A stretch of 29,605 nt of DNA, from NCBI GenBank assembly GCA_027335515.1, contig DAHWHT010000348.1, positions 1 through 29,605 on the forward strand, in the 5' to 3' direction. Below, in pieces: positions 1 through 8,220 of the stretch. This stretch comes from Clostridia bacterium (GTDB lineage: Bacteria > Bacillota_E > RBS10-35 > JAJYVN01). Position numbers and translations under genes: made by a program. Under the pieces are notes generated by a model that was not told where the DNA came from, searched no databases, and worked only from the letters and a program-made list of their open reading frames with translations. Within the stretch, counting starts at the first letter, position 1. The number at the start of each line of letters is the position of its first letter.

Positions 1-126
1 CGCCACCCAAGGTGACTTTGTCGTAGGGCTTCGACGGCTAAGTCTCCCGAGCCGTCGCCTACCAGCTACACGGCTGCTTGGCCATTACCGTGACCGGACT
101 TTCACCGGCTAGTTCAGCACAGCCTC

Positions 127-1383
127 GTGGTACACGGGCCGCTGCCTCAGCTCTTTTACAACGGACCGGGCCCGAACTACGTCCAACTGGAGTTCCCATT
201 CCTGCCTTTGACCGTGGCGGTGCTGGCGCACGTCTTTCCGTTTGGCAGCTGGCTGCTGCACGGGGTTGCCGTCGCCTACTCCACGCTGTCGCTGGTCTTC
301 CTCTGGCTGTTTGTGCGGCGGGTGCTGGGCCCGCAGGTCGCGCTCTGCACGGCCGCGGTCTTTGCCGTGCAACCGCTCGGCATCTTTTTCGGCCGCGCCT
401 TTCAGCCCGAGCCCGCCATGCTGGCCGGCACGACGGCGGCGCTTTGGTTGACCGCGCGCTACGCCGACGAAGGCGGCCTGACCAACTACCTGCTCGCCAT
501 GGCGGCCTTCACCTTCGCCGTCGCCGCCAAGCTGCCGGCATCCGTGGCCTCCCCCGCCGTCTTCCTGCTGGCGTTGCGCCGGGACCGCGTCTGGAGCGTC
601 CGGCCGTGGCTGCTGCTGGCGGTGCCCGCCCTGATCGCGGGCGGATACACCCTCTGGGCCGGAAGCATGGTGGTCGCAGGCTTCAACTTTGTGACCAGCA
701 TCCTCCAATTGCTCGTGCACAAGGGCTACCACGTGGGCATCGCCTCGGCCCCCGCATTCTGGTACCACTTCCTGCTGGGAACCTGCATCACGGGCGCCGG
801 CGCGCTGCCGCTGGCGCTTGGCCTGGCGGCCGTGCCCCCGCTGCGGCGCGCGGCCTGGTTTTGGGCCTGGGCGGCGGGGCTTTTGCTGTGGTGCCTGGTG
901 GTCGTGCGGCACATTCGCTTTGAGTATTATCTGGTGCCGCTCCTGCCCTGGCTGGCCGTCGCCGAGGGCGCCGGGTTGGATCTGCTGCTGCGTTGGTGCG
1001 GCGGCAAGCGGCTGGCCGCCCTGGGCGTCGCCGCCTCCGTCCTGGTCGGCAGCCTGCTGTTTTCCCTGCGGCCGCTGGCCGAGCTTTACACCTTGGACCT
1101 GTATAGCTACCATGCGGGCACGGCCCTGCGGACCGCGCTGAAACCCGGGCCCGTGATCCTCGGTACGCAGGTTCCCGTCATCCTTTTCTACAGTCGCCAC
1201 CACGGCTGGCGCACCAACAGCCTGACGATGGCGCAGTTGCGCAGGTGGCGGGCCGCCGGGGCGCACTACTACATCCCCTTGTGGTCCAAGCAGAACACGG
1301 CCGTGACGCGCTACGTGCGGACCCACTTCCTCAAGCGCACCGCCGGTCCGGTGGTGTACTACAACCTGCGGCGGGCGCCATGA
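127..1383 (+). CDS. GT39-like (ArnT/PMT family) membrane glycosyltransferase, 5' end missing or frameshifted
   Basis: This is a polytopic membrane protein of about 418 residues with many hydrophobic segments in its first 320 residues and a soluble C-terminal tail. The pattern resembles the GT39/ArnT-type enzymes that move sugars from polyprenol-phosphate donors to acceptors outside the membrane. The block GPGPNYVQLEFPFLPL resembles the region just after the first luminal loop of such proteins. The N-terminal membrane helix and the acidic catalytic residue that normally come before it are absent. The frame is closed by TGA at 91-93, so GTG at 127 is only the first available start. Upstream, another frame reads GHYRDRTFTG before a TAG at 110-112, which looks like the expected preceding residues. 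A frameshift near 100-115 is therefore possible. The downstream GT2 gene could make the polyprenol-phosphate sugar this enzyme would use. The family is fairly sure; the start and intactness are not. Confidence 0.68.
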   Translation: MVHGPLPQLFYNGPGPNYVQLEFPFLPLTVAVLAHVFPFGSWLLHGVAVAYSTLSLVFLWLFVRRVLGPQVALCTAAVFAVQPLGIFFGRAFQPEPAMLAGTTAALWLTARYADEGGLTNYLLAMAAFTFAVAAKLPASVASPAVFLLALRRDRVWSVRPWLLLAVPALIAGGYTLWAGSMVVAGFNFVTSILQLLVHKGYHVGIASAPAFWYHFLLGTCITGAGALPLALGLAAVPPLRRAAWFWAWAAGLLLWCLVVVRHIRFEYYLVPLLPWLAVAEGAGLDLLLRWCGGKRLAALGVAASVLVGSLLFSLRPLAELYTLDLYSYHAGTALRTALKPGPVILGTQVPVILFYSRHHGWRTNSLTMAQLRRWRAAGAHYYIPLWSKQNTAVTRYVRTHFLKRTAGPVVYYNLRRAP

Positions 1384-1428
1384 TGCCCTGGACCATGGGG
1401 CACGATACCGTCCTTGGGGGCGATCGGC

Positions 1429-2166
1429 GTGCGGACCGTGCTTGCGATCCCGGCCTACAACGAGGAAGCGGCGCTGCCGCCGCTGCTGGCGCGGGCCGCC
1501 GCCGCGGGCGGCTTTGACGGCATTCTCATCGTCGATGACGGGTCCGCCGACGACACCGTCGGCGCGGCCGGCCGCTTTGCGGGCCCGCCGCCGCTGACCC
1601 TGCTGCGGCACGGGCGCAACCGCGGCCTGGGCGCCGCCATGCGCACCGCGCTGGCACACCTGGCCGCAAGCGACCTCGCCGATGGCGATGTCGTCGTGAC
1701 CATGGACGGGGACAACACCCACGACCCGGCCCTGGCCCCCCGCATGTGCGCCGCCGTCGCCGACGGGGCCGATGTGGTGGTCGCCTCGCGCTACGCCCCC
1801 GGCGGGCGCGAGTTCGGCCTGTCCTGGCACCGCCGCCTGCTCAGCCGAGGCGCCAGCACCCTGCTGCGACGGCTGCGTCCGGTCCCAGGGGTGCGCGACT
1901 ACTCCTGCGGCTACCGCGCCTACCGCGTCGGCATCCTGCGCCGGGCGCTGGCCCGCTATGGGGTCGACGGGCTGATCGTGACCGACGGCTTCGCCTGCAT
2001 GGCCGAGTTGCTCCTGCGGCTGCACGCCGCGGGTGCCCGCTGCACCGAGGTCCCGCTGGAACTGCACTACGAGCGCAAGGGCGGGCCGAGCAAGATGCGC
2101 GTCGCGCGCACCGTCGGCGGCTACCTGCAGCTGCTGCGCGCCGTCCCGGGCCCGCGCGTGGGATAG
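1429..2166 (+). CDS. Polyprenol-phosphate glycosyltransferase, GT2 family (DPM1-like)
   Basis: This predicted cytosolic GT-A-fold enzyme of about 245 residues opens with VLAIPAYNEE. Next come VDDGSADDT (from residue 35; nucleotide-sugar binding) and MDGDNTHD (D93 and D95; metal-binding DXD). Its C-terminus, with GGPSKMRVARTVGGYL, is typical of dolichol- or undecaprenol-phosphate mannosyl/glucosyltransferases. These enzymes transfer a sugar from a nucleotide donor to a polyprenol phosphate. No C-terminal membrane helices follow, so it is the short soluble form. GTG at 1429 is chosen because a GGGGG run lies 8 bases upstream; an in-frame TTG at 1414 is the alternative. It lies 45 bases after the membrane glycosyltransferase on the same strand. 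A donor-maker and donor-user pair is a reasonable inference. The sugar is unknown. Confidence 0.85.
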   Translation: MRTVLAIPAYNEEAALPPLLARAAAAGGFDGILIVDDGSADDTVGAAGRFAGPPPLTLLRHGRNRGLGAAMRTALAHLAASDLADGDVVVTMDGDNTHDPALAPRMCAAVADGADVVVASRYAPGGREFGLSWHRRLLSRGASTLLRRLRPVPGVRDYSCGYRAYRVGILRRALARYGVDGLIVTDGFACMAELLLRLHAAGARCTEVPLELHYERKGGPSKMRVARTVGGYLQLLRAVPGPRVG

Positions 2167-2235
2167 ATGCAACGACGGGCAGTCACCCAGGTGGTGGACG
2201 AGGCCTGGAGCGGATGCAGGCCGCGAGGGCGCCTG

Positions 2236-2446
2236 CAGCAACGCCGTGAACTCCTCAGCCGTCCGTCCGGCCTGGCGGAGGATGCTCTGCAGCGTCTTGG
2301 GTTTCAGCGTATCGCCCGCGTGTACCGGAATTGGGATCGCCCGTCCGGCCCGCGCAAGTAGTGGTGGCTCCCCCGCACATGATCCAGAACGAATCCCGTC
2401 CGGTGCAACGCGGCCAAGCCTTCCCCGTCAGGGCTGGGGGCCTCAC
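2236..2446 (-). pseudogene. hicA: hicA-like toxin remnant, disrupted by two frameshifts
   Basis: Three minus-strand frames read in turn give one HicA-like protein (mRNA interferase toxin, double-stranded RNA-binding fold). GTG at 2446 begins VRPPALTGKA. A second frame continues LAALHRTGFVLDHVRGSHHY and then LRGPDG, including the GSHH motif with the catalytic-type histidine. A third frame continues IPVHAGDTLKPKTLQSIL and then RQAGRTAEEFTALL. The breaks fall near 2414-2429 and 2335-2348, both beside G runs, and each is consistent with loss of a single base. No stop follows the last block in its frame. I see no HicB antitoxin (no LPGC-type block) on either side. It is either a decayed orphan toxin or two base-call errors in G runs. 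The family assignment rests on motif order. Confidence 0.7.
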
Positions 2447-2912
2447 GAGGGAGCCACGACCGACACCGCGGGTCCGTCCGCATCGGGTGGCGGGATCGGT
2501 TCGCCAGGTAACCCCCCACGGCGAAGGGTGCTCCACGGCTGGCCATGGGTCAACGCGAAGCCCGGCGCGGCCCCCGGTGCATGCGGATGTCCCCCCAACC
2601 CCCCAAGACTGTTGCGTCCCAAGGGGAAGACGGCTCGGGTGGGCAGAGGGTGGGCAGTACGTACTGCTCGCTCCCGCGAAGCAGAGCCGCAGCGCCTCGT
2701 CCGCCAAGGGACGGCGGACACCGCCGACCATGCATCACAGCCCCTCCCCAGCCCAGGGTCCCGCTGTCTCCGGCCATCACCAGACGTACGCGTGGATCGA
2801 GTCGCGGGGGCAGGAGCCGTTTTCGCAGCCGCGAGGGATTTCCATAGCGCCCTCGACTCCGAACGCCTGCGGGCCAACACTGCCGGCGGCGCCCCGCGCG
2901 GTCTGGCGCAAA
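2447..2912. other. Gene-poor stretch downstream of the permease
   Basis: No reading frame here resembles a protein I recognise, and the long open frames appear to be GC-driven shadows. Two short structures are visible. One is a perfect 14-base palindrome GCAGTACGTACTGC at 2654-2667. The other is a CGAGGG/CCCTCG inverted repeat around 2832-2856, a little downstream of the permease stop, with no T tract. Together with the hicA remnant this looks like decayed accessory DNA. Confidence 0.5.
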
Positions 2913-4280
2913 CTACGGGCGCGCCGTCCGCCCGCTGCGCACGGCGGTGAGGCGCCGACGCAGGCTGCGGCGCGCGTAGACCAGCGCGGCCAGCGCCAGC
3001 ACGATCAGGACCAGCAGGGGCCAGGGGAACCACGGCGCCGGCCAGCGGATGCCGCTGGGGGCGACCGCCGCACCCACCGCCAGCAGCCCAAAGATCCCGG
3101 CCGTCGCCACAGGCAGAGTGCGCCCGCCCGGGGCCCGCCAACCGCGCGGCAGGTCGGGCTCGCGCCGCCGCAGGCCAAGCAGGGCGATCGCGGCCACCAC
3201 ATACATCGAGCACTCCAGCACCGCGCCCATGTTGATCAACACGAGGTACTGGCGCGTGAGAAACACACCGGCCATCAGCACGGCCACCACCGCCGCGAGC
3301 AGCCAAAGGGCCCGCGCCGGCACGAAGCGCGCGTTGAGGTGGCCGAGTACCGACGGCAGGTAGCGGCCGCGTCCCAATGCATACAGCAGGCGGGAAGCGG
3401 CCGCGAGCCCGCCGTTGAACGTCGTGCCGGCCGTCACCGTCGTGACCGCGAGCATGCCCCAAAAGCCCACCGCACCCAGGGCCAACCGTCCGACGGCCAA
3501 TTGCGGTGCCAGGTCCCCACCCGGCAGTCGGGGCAGACGCGCCGCGACCGCGGCAAACAATCCGAACCCCACCACCAGCAGGGCCAGGGCAAGGGTCAGC
3601 CCCAGCGGCATGCGGCGGTTGTCCTGCACCTCCTCGGCCAGCGGCGTCACCCACTCAAAGCCGGTGAAAATGAATACCGCCAGGGCGACCCCCGTGAAAA
3701 GACCGCCGCCGCCGGCCGGCAGCGGCGCGGCCGTCTCCAGCGGATGCCGGCCCAGGGCCAGGGCGCTGACGATGGCGAGGGCGGCCAGCAGTCCGTACGT
3801 CGTCAGGTCCTGAACCAACGCCGCGGTCCGCACCCCGCGCAGATTGGCCATGAGCCCCGCACCCAGCAGCAGCAGCACCCACACAAGCGGCGGCACAACG
3901 GGCACGGCGCGGTGCAGCGCCGCCCCCAGCACGAAACCGTCCGCCGCCATCACCAACAGCAGGGCCGGCAAATACAGGAGCGTGAAGGCCAGGGAGAAGG
4001 GATCGCCAATACCCCGCAGCGTCCAGACACGAATACCGGCCGCCGACGGCAGCGTGCCGTTGAGTTCACCAAAGCAGGCGGCAACGAGCAGGCACAACAC
4101 CCCGGCCAGCAGAATCGCCACCGGGCCCTCCCACCCGGGGGCCTGCCGGCGAATGGCCGTAACGGCCAAGAAGTTGATCGCGGCAAACGCCAAACCGGCA
4201 CTGGTCGAGACCACGCTGCGCAAACCCAGGGCGCGCTGCAGCACACCCCGGCGCCGCCCGCCCGCCGCCCTCGCCGCCAC
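2913..4280 (-). CDS. APC-superfamily amino acid permease
   Basis: The product has about 455 residues and roughly 12 hydrophobic segments, the usual size and shape of amino acid-polyamine-organocation permeases, which import amino acids or related solutes with a cation. Visible family features include FIFTGFEWVTPLAEEVQDNR, matching the F-x-G-F/Y-E...EE region of helices 6 and 7. LLYALGRGRYLP matches the conserved R-x-x-x-A-x-x-RDG-x-LP stretch after helix 8. The substrate cannot be read from the sequence. GTG at 4280 follows a GGGGCGGGG purine run; other starts are possible because the 5' region is very GC-rich. It is transcribed divergently from the lipoprotein gene across 264 bases and stands alone on its strand. 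Confidence 0.87.
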   Translation of the reverse strand: MAARAAGGRRRGVLQRALGLRSVVSTSAGLAFAAINFLAVTAIRRQAPGWEGPVAILLAGVLCLLVAACFGELNGTLPSAAGIRVWTLRGIGDPFSLAFTLLYLPALLLVMAADGFVLGAALHRAVPVVPPLVWVLLLLGAGLMANLRGVRTAALVQDLTTYGLLAALAIVSALALGRHPLETAAPLPAGGGGLFTGVALAVFIFTGFEWVTPLAEEVQDNRRMPLGLTLALALLVVGFGLFAAVAARLPRLPGGDLAPQLAVGRLALGAVGFWGMLAVTTVTAGTTFNGGLAAASRLLYALGRGRYLPSVLGHLNARFVPARALWLLAAVVAVLMAGVFLTRQYLVLINMGAVLECSMYVVAAIALLGLRRREPDLPRGWRAPGGRTLPVATAGIFGLLAVGAAVAPSGIRWPAPWFPWPLLVLIVLALAALVYARRSLRRRLTAVRSGRTARP

Positions 4281-4544
4281 ACCCCGCCCCCCCGCACCTC
4301 AATCCCTCGCGGCACCGCCACCGCCTCTGGGCAGGGATTCCACTTTGCCGCCGCACTTCCTCGCTGCGCCGAATCCTACCGCATAAAGAGGGTCTGGCGG
4401 GCCGCAGGAGGTGACCCTCCGCGGGCGAATTCCGCGCGACCCCGGTACCCGCCGAGGCGACGCCCGGCCAGCGGAGCCCAGGGACCCACGAGTACGGCGT
4501 CTGCCGCCGCGTCGGAACGGGGTTGCGAAGGGAGGTGAAAAACC

Positions 4545-5267
4545 GTGATACGACACACGCTGCCATCATGGCCACAGAGCATCCGACGCGCCCTGGCCGG
4601 TGCCGCGCTGGTTGGGTGCGTGGTTTTGGCCGCCTGCGGCGCGGCGGCACCCGCCGGCACGTCCCACAAGGCCGCGGCCAAGACCACCACCCCCGCCGCC
4701 GCCGCGCCGGCCCTGCCCTCGACGTCGAGCCTCAAAGGGTGGAACGGGCACGGGGGCGTCGGCATCTCGCACGCCGTCGGCGATCCCAATCCGCCCTCGC
4801 TGAGCCTGCCGGGGGACGGCAAGTCCTACGTCTGGGCGCAGGCGGCCAAACCCGTGAATACGTTCCAGTTCGACGTCAAGACCCAGGGACTTTTTGATTT
4901 CTTCTTCGGTGCGAACCGTCAGGGCCAGGGCTACATCTTCCGGATCGACACGCGGGGTGGCAAGAACTACGCCGGGTTCGCCACCTCCAGCAGCTGGGTC
5001 AAGTGGGATTGTCCCATGAGCGGCCCGACGACGCTGCCTCCAAACGTCTGGATCCACGTGGCCCTCTCCCTCAAAGGCAGTCCCAAGGCAACGCTCACCG
5101 GACCGGGCATCCATCAAACCCTGGCCTTCAACGGCCAGGCGGTCGGCTGCACGGCCTCCGGCTCCAACAAGACGCTGACCACCTACAAGCCGTCCGGCAA
5201 CGCCTTCGGCTTCCAGGGAGACGGACTGGGACCGACCTCCCTCACCTGGATCGCCCATTTCAAGTGA
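4545..5267 (+). CDS. Secreted lipoprotein with a jelly-roll (LamG/concanavalin-like) domain
   Basis: The GTG start at 4545 is set by a strong ribosome binding site (GGGAGGTG, 7-8 bases upstream). The 240-residue product has a signal peptide with two arginines near the start (about residues 14-15), a hydrophobic core and the lipobox VVLAAC, with the lipidated cysteine at about residue 29. An Ala/Pro/Thr linker to about residue 60 follows. The rest of the protein, with SYVWAQAAKPVNTFQFDVKT and NVWIHVALSLKG, has the alternating pattern and 'W.h.a.sl.g' signature of LamG/concanavalin-like beta sandwiches. Such domains bind carbohydrate or protein ligands outside the cell. No catalytic motif is seen, and no function beyond surface binding should be assumed. 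It is a single gene facing a convergent unknown gene. Confidence 0.72.
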   Translation: MIRHTLPSWPQSIRRALAGAALVGCVVLAACGAAAPAGTSHKAAAKTTTPAAAAPALPSTSSLKGWNGHGGVGISHAVGDPNPPSLSLPGDGKSYVWAQAAKPVNTFQFDVKTQGLFDFFFGANRQGQGYIFRIDTRGGKNYAGFATSSSWVKWDCPMSGPTTLPPNVWIHVALSLKGSPKATLTGPGIHQTLAFNGQAVGCTASGSNKTLTTYKPSGNAFGFQGDGLGPTSLTWIAHFK

Positions 5268-5276
5268 GCGCGCGCG

Positions 5277-5317
5277 GGTGGGGACGGACGGGCAGGGACG
5301 CCCTCCGGCCCCCCACC
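5277..5317. terminator. Hairpin between convergent genes, possible bidirectional terminator
   Basis: A long hairpin lies between the convergent stops of the lipoprotein and the gene at 5337. GGTGGGG (5277-5283) pairs with CCCCACC (5311-5317), CGGA (5285-5288) with TCCG (5304-5307), and GGGC (5290-5293) with GCCC (5300-5303). There is no T tract on either side, so it may act only as a stabilising 3' structure. Confidence 0.45.
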
Positions 5318-5336
5318 GCGGACCGGGGAGCGGCGC

Positions 5337-5975
5337 TCAGGCCTCCGCGGCAAAGGTCGCATACTCGCCCCAGGAAGGCCCCCCAAGCCGCTCCACCAGG
5401 GAGGAAAAGATGGCGGCCCGCCGCTCCAGATCCCCCGCGTCGGCCACATCGGGCGGGGTGACCAGCTCAAGTTCGCATCCCTGGCTCCAGGCAAAGCGCA
5501 GCGCATCCTGGGCCCGCAGCCGGCCGGCGGCGGCGGCCACCGCAGCGAGCAGCACCTCCGCCCGATCGCGGGGAAGCACCCAGCGGGCGGCGCGCAGCAC
5601 ACGCAACGCCGCAGCCGCCTGGCGGCCGCCGATGCCGAACGGCTCGGAAGCCCAGAGCCACAACGCGCTGGCCTCGGCGGCCGGGGGCGGCACCGCGCCG
5701 CGCAGGGCCGCCAGGCAGGCGACCACCGCGTTTCCGCCCTCGGCGCCCAAATCCGACTGGAGCCGCTCTTGGGCCGGACGGTAGGTCACGAGCAGCCCGG
5801 GTAGCCCGCAGAGTTCCTCGCCCTCCATCCCGCCGCCGACGGCCTCCGCCCCGGATCCTTCCAAGGCACTGCGCACCTGTCGCCAGCGGTCCGCGTCCAC
5901 ATTGAACCAAAGCGACGTCGCCGGCACGCGCAGGCGGAAACCCGTCTCGCTTGCGCACCCAGCCGCGTCTTCCAC
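5337..5975 (-). CDS. Protein of unknown function, Ala-rich, cytosolic
   Basis: I do not recognise this 212-residue protein. GTG at 5975 is well supported by GAGGGAGG seven bases upstream. It has no signal peptide or membrane segment. The first 60 residues look like a small alpha/beta unit (RLRVPATSLWFNVDADRW). Residues 100-160 are predicted helical and alanine-rich, with conserved-looking blocks WLWASEPFGIGGRQ and LRVLRAARWVLP. The C-terminus includes QGCELELVTPPDVADAGDLE. It is transcribed divergently from the site-2 protease gene and convergently with the lipoprotein. Codon use is like that of its neighbours, so it is probably a real gene. Confidence 0.6.
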   Translation of the reverse strand: MEDAAGCASETGFRLRVPATSLWFNVDADRWRQVRSALEGSGAEAVGGGMEGEELCGLPGLLVTYRPAQERLQSDLGAEGGNAVVACLAALRGAVPPPAAEASALWLWASEPFGIGGRQAAAALRVLRAARWVLPRDRAEVLLAAVAAAAGRLRAQDALRFAWSQGCELELVTPPDVADAGDLERRAAIFSSLVERLGGPSWGEYATFAAEA

Positions 5976-6158
5976 GCGGATCCCTCCCTCGGGAGCCGCG
6001 CCGCGGCGCCCGCAAGGATTCTACGCCATTCCCCCAACCCCAGCCGGAACGGCGCGGGGGCGGAACGGGCGGCCGGGTGCGCAAGCCGCGGCATCGTGCC
6101 ACAATGGCCGCAGGCCTGCCGGGCGACGTACGACCCGGCCCGGACAGGGGGCGTCGCG

Positions 6159-7022
6159 ATGGGAATGGGTTGGGACGACCGGTCGGCACAGGAGGACCGC
6201 CCGGCGCCGCCGCCGGGCACGCTGGAAGTACCGTACGTGGTCTTCAATGAAGAAGGGGAGCCGCTGCCGCCGGTGCAGCCCCAAAAACCCCGGCGCCGCA
6301 ACTGGCGACGCTGGCTGTCGTCCGCATTCGCCGCGCTGCTCAAGGCCAAATCGTTGCTGCTGTTTGGCAGCCTGCTCATCACCATGCTCGCCTACGGCCT
6401 GTCCTTCGGCTGGGCCTTTGGTGTCGGTCTGGTCGCGCTGATTGCGGTCCATGAGTTCGGACACGTCGTCGCCATCCGCCAGCGCGGCATGTCCGCGAGC
6501 CTCCCCGTGTTCGTCCCGTTCATGGGCGCCGTGATCGGATTGCACCAGAACCCGCGCGACGCGGCCGAGGAGGCCTTCATCGGACTGGCGGGCCCGGTCT
6601 TCGGCCTGGCGGCGGCGTTCGTGTGCTGGTGGCTGGCGGGCAAGACCCATGCCCCGGTGCTGTTGGCCATCGCGTCCTTCGGTATGATGATGCACATCTT
6701 CAACCTCATCCCCGTCGTACCGCTGGACGGCGGCCGGGCGGTCGCCTTCCTGCGCTGGAAGGCCTGGGGCCCGGGCCTGATCGGCCTGGCGGTGCTGCTC
6801 TTTTACAACCCCCTCCAGCATTCGCTCGTGGTGGACCCGTTCACCATTCTCATCCTGATCTTCATTCTCTATAACTTCCGCAACCGCCTTGCCAACCCAC
6901 CCTCCCCGACCTACGAGGCCATCGCACCCACCGCCAAATGGCGCTACGGCCTGGTGTGGCTGGCGCTGATGGGCCTGAGCATTTATGGCTACCTCTCGAT
7001 TCCGCTACGCGTGGGCATCTGA
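6159..7022 (+). CDS. Site-2 protease family (M50) membrane metallopeptidase
   Basis: The product has 287 residues and a charged, proline-rich N-terminal tail of about 60 residues ending in PRRRNWRRW, then about six hydrophobic segments. The zinc site is visible as HEFGH (H98, E99, H102) in one helix and NLIPVVPLDGGR in a later helix, with D190 the third metal ligand. This is the M50 arrangement of proteases that cut substrates inside the membrane, often anti-sigma factors. No PDZ or CBS domain is present, so it is the minimal Firmicutes-type form. ATG at 6159 follows AGGGGG by seven bases, which rules out the longer frame from 6096. No candidate substrate lies beside it. Confidence 0.88.
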   Translation: MGMGWDDRSAQEDRPAPPPGTLEVPYVVFNEEGEPLPPVQPQKPRRRNWRRWLSSAFAALLKAKSLLLFGSLLITMLAYGLSFGWAFGVGLVALIAVHEFGHVVAIRQRGMSASLPVFVPFMGAVIGLHQNPRDAAEEAFIGLAGPVFGLAAAFVCWWLAGKTHAPVLLAIASFGMMMHIFNLIPVVPLDGGRAVAFLRWKAWGPGLIGLAVLLFYNPLQHSLVVDPFTILILIFILYNFRNRLANPPSPTYEAIAPTAKWRYGLVWLALMGLSIYGYLSIPLRVGI

Positions 7023-7043
7023 GTGCCATGGTCCACGGCTACC

Positions 7044-7070
7044 CGGATCCACCGGATCCACCGGATCCAA
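7044..7070 (+). repeat. Three tandem copies of a 9-base unit
   Basis: CGGATCCAC occurs three times in a row (7044-7052, 7053-7061, and 7062-7070 with a final A in place of C). The array lies in the 65-base gap between the site-2 protease stop and the oxidoreductase ribosome binding site. Each unit contains the palindrome GGATCC. Confidence 0.85.
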
Positions 7071-7087
7071 CCGAGGGGAGTGGTCCG

Positions 7088-8131
7088 ATGCGCACCCACA
7101 CACCGCTTGGCATCGCGCTGGTGGGTACCGGCCTGGCCGCCCGCATGCACGCCCAGGGCCTCGCCATGGTTCCCGCGGCACGTCTGCTCGGCGCGGCCGG
7201 CACCTCGCTCCAGCGATCGCAGGCCCTGGCGGCCGAGTTCGGCCTGCCGCGCACCTACGCCGACCTGGACGCGGTGCTGGCCGACCCGGAGGTGGAGGCG
7301 GTCCATCTGTGCACCCCGCCCCACACCCACCTGGAAATGGCGACGCGCATCGCCGCCGCCGGGCGCCACCTGCTGATCGACAAGCCCCTGGCGCGCACCG
7401 TGGCGGAAGGGGAGGCGATGGTCGCCGCCTGCGCCCAGGCCGGCGTACGCCTGGCGGGGCTGTTCCAGCACCGCTTCATCCCCCAGGCGCAGACGCTGCG
7501 GCAGGCGGTCGCGCAGGGGCGGCTGGGCCGGATCGTCCTGGCCGACTGCGCCGTCAAGTGGTGGCGCGAACCCGCCTACTACGCCGACAGCCGCTGGCGC
7601 GCCCGGCGCGCGACCGAGGGGGGTGGGGCGCTGATCAACCAGGCCATCCATTCGATCGACCTTCTGCAGTGGTTTGCGGGGCCGGTCGTCAGCGTCAGCG
7701 GCCACGTGGCCACCGCGCGCCATGCGATCGAGACCGAAGACGTCGGGGTCGCGGTGCTGCGCACGGCCGACGGGGCGCTCGGGGTCATCGAGGGGAGCAC
7801 GGCCGCCTGGCCCGGGTTCCCCGAGCGGATCGAGTTGCACGGCACGCTTGGAAGCGCGAGCCTGGACGAGGGCCGTCGGCGCCTGGAATGGCACCTGCAG
7901 GGCGAGCCACCGCGCGTGGATGGTGGCGACGGCCAGGCCCAGGGCAACGCGGCGGACCCCGCGGCCATCTCCTACGAGGCCCACGCCGCGGCCTTCGCCG
8001 ACTTCGTCGCCGCGGTGCGCGAAGGCCGCGCGCCGGCGGTGGACGGGTCGGCCGCCCTCGCCGCGCTGCGCATCGTCGAGGCGATCTACCGCTCGTCGGC
8101 CGAGGGCGGCCGACCCGTGTCCATACCCTGA
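7088..8131 (+). CDS. Gfo/Idh/MocA-family NAD(P)-dependent oxidoreductase
   Basis: This 347-residue protein opens with the Rossmann motif in LGIALVGTGLAARMHAQGL. Next comes VHLCTPPHTHLEMATRIAAAG and then HLLIDKPLARTVAEGEAM. The lysine of DKP (EKP in most members) is the usual cofactor/substrate-binding lysine of the family. The C-terminal alpha/beta domain contains GGGALINQAIHSIDLLQWF, which carries the conserved histidine. These enzymes oxidise or reduce sugars and cyclitols; the substrate cannot be deduced. ATG at 7088 follows AGGGGAG by about seven bases, so the longer frame from 6938 is not used. It is one gene after the protease, separated by the tandem repeat. Confidence 0.9.
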   Translation: MRTHTPLGIALVGTGLAARMHAQGLAMVPAARLLGAAGTSLQRSQALAAEFGLPRTYADLDAVLADPEVEAVHLCTPPHTHLEMATRIAAAGRHLLIDKPLARTVAEGEAMVAACAQAGVRLAGLFQHRFIPQAQTLRQAVAQGRLGRIVLADCAVKWWREPAYYADSRWRARRATEGGGALINQAIHSIDLLQWFAGPVVSVSGHVATARHAIETEDVGVAVLRTADGALGVIEGSTAAWPGFPERIELHGTLGSASLDEGRRRLEWHLQGEPPRVDGGDGQAQGNAADPAAISYEAHAAAFADFVAAVREGRAPAVDGSAALAALRIVEAIYRSSAEGGRPVSIP

Positions 8132-8186
8132 CCGAAAGGACGCGGCGAAAGCCCCTGGCTTCGGCCAACGGGGATAAGCCGATTCG

Positions 8187-8214
8187 TTACCGTTGCTTCA
8201 AGACGTGGTAAAAT
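8187..8214 (+). promoter_or_regulatory. Candidate extended -10 promoter for the non-coding stretch
   Basis: TGGTAAAAT (8206-8214) reads as an extended -10 element. TTACCG (8187-8192), 16 bases before the hexamer, is a weak -35. Transcription would start near 8221 and run into the structured region ahead of the XPB gene. Confidence 0.4.
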
Positions 8215-8220
8215 GCCATC

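Noticed and set aside
109..2241. 710-codon minus-strand open frame
   Set aside because: It is antisense to both glycosyltransferases and only its first residues overlap the hicA remnant.
2447..2912. hicB antitoxin beside the hicA remnant
   Set aside because: No frame on either strand shows the LPGC/GDT/EAL pattern of HicB.
2331..4538. 735-codon plus-strand open frame
   Set aside because: It is antisense to the amino acid permease; its composition is Gln/Arg/Pro-rich noise typical of shadows in GC-rich DNA.
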